From NCBI GenBank assembly GCA_002336975.1, contig DDFA01000036.1:7516-17222 (forward strand): a DNA stretch of 9,707 bases, written 5' to 3'. Numbering within the stretch: the stretch's first letter is position 1; each line of letters begins with the position of its first letter. Below the pieces are notes generated by a model that searched no databases, had not been told where the DNA came from, and was given only the letters and a program-made list of their open reading frames with translations. The stretch comes from Phyllobacteriaceae bacterium UBA1940. Lineage in GTDB: Bacteria > Pseudomonadota > Alphaproteobacteria > Rhizobiales > Rhizobiaceae. The position numbers and the translations under genes were made by a program. Positions 6,446-9,707 of the stretch are shown in pieces.

Positions 6446-6952
6446 TTGCCGACCAGTTCGATGATCGACGCCATGCAGGGGACGCGCCCGTCCGACGCGG
6501 CAACAATCGTGCGCGAGGCGGACGGCCGGTCCGCCCGGATCGCCGCGACGGCTGCGGCCAACCGCAGCGCGCGCAGCGAGACCTTCCAGAAGTTCGAGGC
6601 CATGGTGCTGCAGAACTTCGTCCAGTCGATCCTGCCCGAAGACAGCGAAGCGGTCTTCGGCGAGGGCATGTCCGGCGACATCTGGAAATCGTTTCTCGCC
6701 AGGGAAATCGCCGACCAGATGGCCAGGGCCGGCGGCGTCGGCATCGCCGACCGGGTGCTGGGCGATCACTATTTGGACGGCGACAGGAAGGTGGCGCTCG
6801 AAGGCGTCTCGCACGACCCGGCCAGGCCGGACGCCGACCGCAAACAGGCCCTGTCGACCGCCATGGTCCAGGAACTGCAACGCGACATGGCGCGCCGCAT
6901 CGGCGCCGAACTGGACGGCGAGGCGTCGACCGGCGTCTTTGCGGACAAATGA
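6446..6952 (+). CDS. Flagellar rod-binding protein (FlgJ N-terminal domain only)
   Basis: The 168-residue product carries the FlgJ-type rod-binding domain at about residues 47-105: FQKFEAMVLQNFVQSILP, then FGEGMSGDIWKSFLAREIAD and a closing Gly-rich GGVGIADRVL. In gamma-proteobacterial FlgJ this domain caps the growing rod and is fused to a muramidase. Here the muramidase is absent, as in other alphaproteobacteria (compare CheL of Caulobacter), so a separate lytic enzyme must open the peptidoglycan. The region before the domain is Arg/Ala-rich and probably disordered. The TTG at 6446 is preferred because GGAG (6436-6439) precedes it by 6 bp; ATG codons at 6461 and 6473 are alternatives that would not touch the domain. 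The next gene begins 13 bp after the stop. Confidence 0.88.
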   Translation: MPTSSMIDAMQGTRPSDAATIVREADGRSARIAATAAANRSARSETFQKFEAMVLQNFVQSILPEDSEAVFGEGMSGDIWKSFLAREIADQMARAGGVGIADRVLGDHYLDGDRKVALEGVSHDPARPDADRKQALSTAMVQELQRDMARRIGAELDGEASTGVFADK

Positions 6953-6965
6953 CAGGACTGTGCAC

Positions 6966-7388
6966 ATGAACGACGTCATCTATGCGCGCGACATGGTTCC
7001 GGCTGGCCACGACCGAGCGCCCGTCGAGCGACCGCCCGCGCCGGCGTCGATTTCGGCGATCATCGGCCGCATCGAGGAAGCCATCGAGACCGAAACTGCC
7101 GCGATTTCCGCCGACCCGGCCTTCGACATCCGCGCCTCCAACATGCGCAAGAGCCGCCACCTCTACGATCTCAACCGGGCCCTCAAGGGCGTCAATCCGG
7201 CCGACCTCGTCAACCGCCACCGCGACGACGTCGTGCGGCTCAAGGCCAAGCTCGCCGCCAACGAGGCCGCCATCCTCGCCCATCTGAACGCGGTGACCGA
7301 GGTCGCCGCCCTGATCAAGCACGCGATCCAGAACGCCGAGGCCGACGGCACCTACAATTCCTATTCCTGCGAAGGCGCCACGGCGTGA
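6966..7388 (+). CDS. Flagellar-operon helical protein, FlgN-like chaperone candidate
   Basis: The 140-residue product has a Pro-rich start (about 18-28, ERPPAPA) followed by long helices: SAIIGRIEEAIETETAAI (30-47), a segment with RKSRHLYDLNRALKG (61-75), and VVRLKAKLAANEAAILAHLN (89-108) continuing to a tail ADGTYNSYS (126-134). The arrangement (Glu-rich first helix, second helix, then a Lys/Asn-rich amphipathic third helix) resembles FlgN, the export chaperone for FlgK and FlgL, whose genes stand at the other end of this operon. The similarity is in pattern only and no diagnostic motif settles it. The ATG at 6966 has AGGA 8 bp upstream; the frame also contains an upstream TTG (6939) overlapping the previous gene, which is less likely. 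The TGA overlaps the next start (GTGA at 7385-7388). Confidence 0.55.
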   Translation: MNDVIYARDMVPAGHDRAPVERPPAPASISAIIGRIEEAIETETAAISADPAFDIRASNMRKSRHLYDLNRALKGVNPADLVNRHRDDVVRLKAKLAANEAAILAHLNAVTEVAALIKHAIQNAEADGTYNSYSCEGATA

Positions 7389-7954
7389 TCAAATTCATCG
7401 TCGCGGCGATCTGGATTTGCGGCGTCACCATCGGGTCGATGATCTACGCCTTCTCCGGCGCGCAAAAGGACGGCGCGGCCGGGGAAGAGGCCGCCGCGAC
7501 CTATTTCGGCGGCCTGGACTACGTCAAGACCGACGTGCTGTCGGTGCCGATCGTGCGCGACGCCGCGGTGCAGGGCTATTTTATCGCCCGCTTTGTCTAC
7601 ACCGCCGAACAGAAGCGGCTGGCGGCGATGACCGTTCCGGCCGAAAGCATGCTGATCGACGAAGCCTTCACCTACCTCTATTCCAACCCGATCTTCAACT
7701 TTTCCGGCGACGGCTCGCCCGTCAACATCGAGGCGTTCCGCGTCGGCCTCCGCGATGCGATGAACAAGCGGCTGGGCGAGGACCTGATCAAGGAAGTGCT
7801 GATCGAGCAGGTCGACTATCTCTCCAAGCAGGAAATCCGCGACAACGCCATGCGCCGCCGCAGCGGGCAGCGAACCGGCGGGCCCGACAGCGCCGGCGCC
7901 AAGCCGCTCGCATCCGAGGCAATTACGGGCGCCGAAAAGGCGGTCGCTCATTGA
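7385..7954 (+). CDS. Single-pass membrane protein, FliL-like (possible MotF-type FliL paralogue)
   Basis: The 189-residue product has one N-terminal membrane helix (about 2-23, IKFIVAAIWICGVTIGSMIY) and then a periplasmic domain. The layout follows FliL: strand-like segments (VLSVPIVRDAAVQGYFIARF), a helix starting EAFTYLYSNP, then EAFRVGLRDAMNKRLGEDLI and VLIEQVDYLSKQEIR, matching the FliL ending in which a helix with an Asn is followed by a strand and an aromatic/Gln-containing segment. FliL family proteins surround the stator. In Sinorhizobium a FliL paralogue named MotF supports stator function, and this gene could be its counterpart; that assignment is inference. The low-complexity tail (from about 158) is probably disordered. 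The start is the GTG overlapping the preceding stop as GTGA. It is the last flagellar gene before a convergent, unrelated gene. Confidence 0.62.
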   Translation: MIKFIVAAIWICGVTIGSMIYAFSGAQKDGAAGEEAAATYFGGLDYVKTDVLSVPIVRDAAVQGYFIARFVYTAEQKRLAAMTVPAESMLIDEAFTYLYSNPIFNFSGDGSPVNIEAFRVGLRDAMNKRLGEDLIKEVLIEQVDYLSKQEIRDNAMRRRSGQRTGGPDSAGAKPLASEAITGAEKAVAH

Positions 7955-7976
7955 GCTGGAACACGACGCGTCCGCG

Positions 7977-9707
7977 CTACCGGGTCCCAGCCTGCCCGTC
8001 GAGCTTCAACTCGACGATCAGTTCCCCCGCTTTGGCCTGATCGCCCGCCGCGATCGCCACCGATGCAACCACGCCCGCGGCCTGCGCGTAAAGCGCGTTT
8101 TCCATCTTCATCGCCTCGACCAGCGCCAGCAATTGTCCGGCCGCGACCCGTTCTCCCGTCTTCACCGCCACCTGCCGCACCAGCCCTGACACCGGCGCGA
8201 CGATGCGCGACGCATCGACCGGCTTTGGCCGCGCCGCCAGCGGGTCGGGCTCGACAAAGGCGAAACTGACGCCGTCGCGGTCAAGATAGGTGGTGCGGCC
8301 GTTGCGCACGACGGTCGCAAACCGCGTCTCGCCGCCGGCCTCATAGCCCAGCCGCTCGCCGTCAAGCGTCGCCTGCCCTGAGATCGCCTCCGCGCCGTCG
8401 ACGCTCACGCCGGTGAGCGCGCCGCGCGTCATCGCAGCTGCCGCCTGCCGCCGCTCGCCGTCGCTCTCCAGCGTCACGGCGCAGATCGCCGTCTCGGTCG
8501 AGCGGAACCAGCCGCCCCTGGCCGACAGCGCGATCGCCGCGCCGGCCAGCGCGAAGTCTTCCGCTGTCGCTGTAGGCCGCTCCAGCGCGGCGTCAAAATT
8601 CTCGACCCACCGGTCGATCAGCCCGGTGGTCATCTCGCCGGCGCGAAACGCCGGCGATCCGGCAAGCCGCAACAGAAACGTCCGGTTGGTGCGGATGCCG
8701 AACAGCGGATGCGCCCTCAGCCCCGCCAGCAGCCGTTCGATGGCCTCGTTGCGGTCGCGTCCATGGGCGACGATTTTTGCGATCATCGGATCGTAGTTCG
8801 GTGTCGCCTCACCGCTTTGCGCCACGCCATTGTCGATGCGCAGGCCGGGCAGGACGGCGTCGGGCCGCCAATAGACCAGCTTGCCCGATTGCGGCCGAAA
8901 ACCGTCGAACGGATCCTCGGCGTAAAGCCGCGCCTCGATGGCGTGGCCAGTCAGAAGCACATCCTTCTGGCGCACCGGCAAAGGCTCGCCGGCCGCGATC
9001 CGCAACTGCCACTCGACCAGGTCGAAACCGGTCACTTCCTCGGTCACCGGATGCTCCACCTGCAGCCGCGTGTTCATCTCGAGGAAATAGTACGACCCGT
9101 CCTGCCCGACGATGAACTCCACCGTGCCGGCGCCGCGATAGCGCACCGACAGCGCCGCCTGCACCGCATCCGCTCCCATCCGCTTGCGCAGCGCCGCATC
9201 GACAAACGGCGACGGCGCTTCCTCGATCACCTTCTGGTGGCGGCGTTGCGCCGAGCAGTCGCGCTCGCCGAGATGAATGCAGTTGCCGTGGCCGTCGGCG
9301 AAAATCTGGAACTCGACATGCCTGGCGTCCGTCACCAGTTTTTCCAGCAGCAGCGCGCCGTCGCCAAACGCGCTTTCGGCCTCGCGCCGGGCGCTGTCGA
9401 GCGCCGGCCCCAGCCGCTTGGCGTCGTCGACCCGGCGCATGCCGCGTCCGCCGCCGCCCGCCGCCGCCTTCACCAGCAGCGGATAGCCGATCCTGTCGGC
9501 CGCCTGCTTGAACGCCGCGCCGCTCTGCTCGGCGCCGTCATATCCCGGCACGATCGCAACCCCGGCCCGCGCCATCAATTGCCGGGCGCGGGCCTTGTCG
9601 CCCATCGCATGGATCGCGTCGACCGGCGGGCCGACAAACACCAGCCCCGCCTCGGCGCAAGCCGCGGCGAAGCCGGCGTTCTCCGACAGGAAGCCGTAGC
9701 CGGGATG
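7977..9707 (-). CDS. Acyl-CoA carboxylase alpha subunit, biotin-carboxylase and biotin-carrier (N-terminus cut off)
   Basis: The frame runs in from the right edge and ends with TAG at 7979-7977, giving 576 residues. It begins with HPGYGFLSEN, which in this family lies about 75-80 residues from the start, so only the first part is missing. Visible in order: ATP-grasp glycine loop AGGGGRGM (83-90), HLGERDCSAQRRHQKVIEE (145-163), catalytic EMNTRLQVEHP (210-220), biotin-carboxylase C-terminal region with GHAIEARLYAEDP (254-266) and NYDPMIAK (304-311), a linker, and a biotin carrier domain with EAMKM at 531-535, Lys534 being the biotin site. It carboxylates biotin for transfer to a short-chain acyl-CoA by a partner beta subunit not in this window. 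Propionyl-, methylcrotonyl- and geranyl-type enzymes cannot be told apart here. No active-site residue appears missing. Confidence 0.93.
   Translation of the reverse strand, partial: HPGYGFLSENAGFAAACAEAGLVFVGPPVDAIHAMGDKARARQLMARAGVAIVPGYDGAEQSGAAFKQAADRIGYPLLVKAAAGGGGRGMRRVDDAKRLGPALDSARREAESAFGDGALLLEKLVTDARHVEFQIFADGHGNCIHLGERDCSAQRRHQKVIEEAPSPFVDAALRKRMGADAVQAALSVRYRGAGTVEFIVGQDGSYYFLEMNTRLQVEHPVTEEVTGFDLVEWQLRIAAGEPLPVRQKDVLLTGHAIEARLYAEDPFDGFRPQSGKLVYWRPDAVLPGLRIDNGVAQSGEATPNYDPMIAKIVAHGRDRNEAIERLLAGLRAHPLFGIRTNRTFLLRLAGSPAFRAGEMTTGLIDRWVENFDAALERPTATAEDFALAGAAIALSARGGWFRSTETAICAVTLESDGERRQAAAAMTRGALTGVSVDGAEAISGQATLDGERLGYEAGGETRFATVVRNGRTTYLDRDGVSFAFVEPDPLAARPKPVDASRIVAPVSGLVRQVAVKTGERVAAGQLLALVEAMKMENALYAQAAGVVASVAIAAGDQAKAGELIVELKLDGQAGTR
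7997..8016. terminator. Weak hairpin at the convergent junction (possible bidirectional terminator)
   Basis: CGTCGAG (7997-8003) and CTCGACG (8010-8016) form a perfect 7-bp stem with a 6-base loop CTTCAA. The element lies about 40 bp after the stop of the FliL-like gene and inside the last codons of the carboxylase gene. There is no T-run on either strand, so intrinsic termination would be inefficient. It is the only clear dyad near the junction apart from the 8-bp palindrome GACGCGTC at 7965-7972. Confidence 0.3.

Noticed and set aside
6391..6969. Overlapping 192-codon plus-strand frame across the rod-binding gene
   Set aside because: Its product is an Arg/Gly-rich shadow; the frame from 6446 contains the conserved rod-binding domain.
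6363..7322. A 319-codon minus-strand frame across the rod-binding and FlgN-like genes
   Set aside because: The product is Arg/Pro-rich low complexity, and the plus-strand frames have ribosome sites, tight spacing and a recognisable domain.
1..9707. Mobile elements, CRISPR arrays, tRNA or rRNA genes
   Set aside because: No transposase, integrase, regularly spaced repeats, terminal inverted repeats or RNA gene signatures were seen; the whole window is accounted for by tightly packed chromosomal genes.

Overview
The window is GC-rich DNA, and every gene in it reads as typical alphaproteobacterial sequence. Most of it (1-7954, + strand) is the downstream part of a large flagellar operon in the order flgK (3' end) - flgL - flaF - flbT - flgD - fliQ - flhA - fliR, followed by four smaller genes. 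From general knowledge of the group, this order, together with the FlaF/FlbT pair and a short FlgD, is characteristic of Hyphomicrobiales (rhizobia and relatives such as Mesorhizobium, Sinorhizobium and Hoeflea). The genus cannot be fixed from the sequence alone.

Layout. Positions 1-2784 encode the hook-filament junction proteins FlgK and FlgL, the flagellin-control proteins FlaF and FlbT, and the hook-cap protein FlgD. Positions 2794-5983 encode three membrane components of the flagellar type III export gate: FliQ, FlhA and FliR. Positions 5988-7954 encode a small charged FliJ-like helical protein, a protein with a FlgJ-type rod-binding domain and no muramidase domain, a helical protein that looks like a divergent FlgN-type chaperone, and a single-pass membrane protein that looks like a FliL paralogue (the MotF type is the best candidate). 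The genes are tightly packed. Start/stop overlaps suggesting translational coupling occur at flaF/flbT, flbT/flgD, flhA/fliR and between the last two flagellar genes. The only sizeable gaps lie in front of flhA and in front of the rod-binding gene. In both places the best-supported start is a TTG codon, and both gaps carry a similar tandem CAAG(G)TT repeat.

Positions 7977-9707 (- strand) hold the 3' part of a biotin-dependent acyl-CoA carboxylase alpha subunit (biotin carboxylase plus biotin carrier domain). It converges on the flagellar operon with only 22 bp between the stop codons and is functionally unrelated to it.

How the genes work together. FlhA, FliQ and FliR form part of the export channel. 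The FliJ-like and FlgN-like proteins would deliver substrates, among them FlgK and FlgL from the start of the window. FlgD caps the growing hook, FlaF and FlbT control flagellin output, the rod-binding protein serves rod assembly, and the FliL-like protein would act at the stator. No mobile element, CRISPR array, rRNA or tRNA was seen, and no stretch longer than 300 bases lacks a gene. The least settled and most interesting parts are the four genes after fliR, the shared repeat before flhA and the rod-binding gene, and a dense run of atypical codons at the end of flgL.
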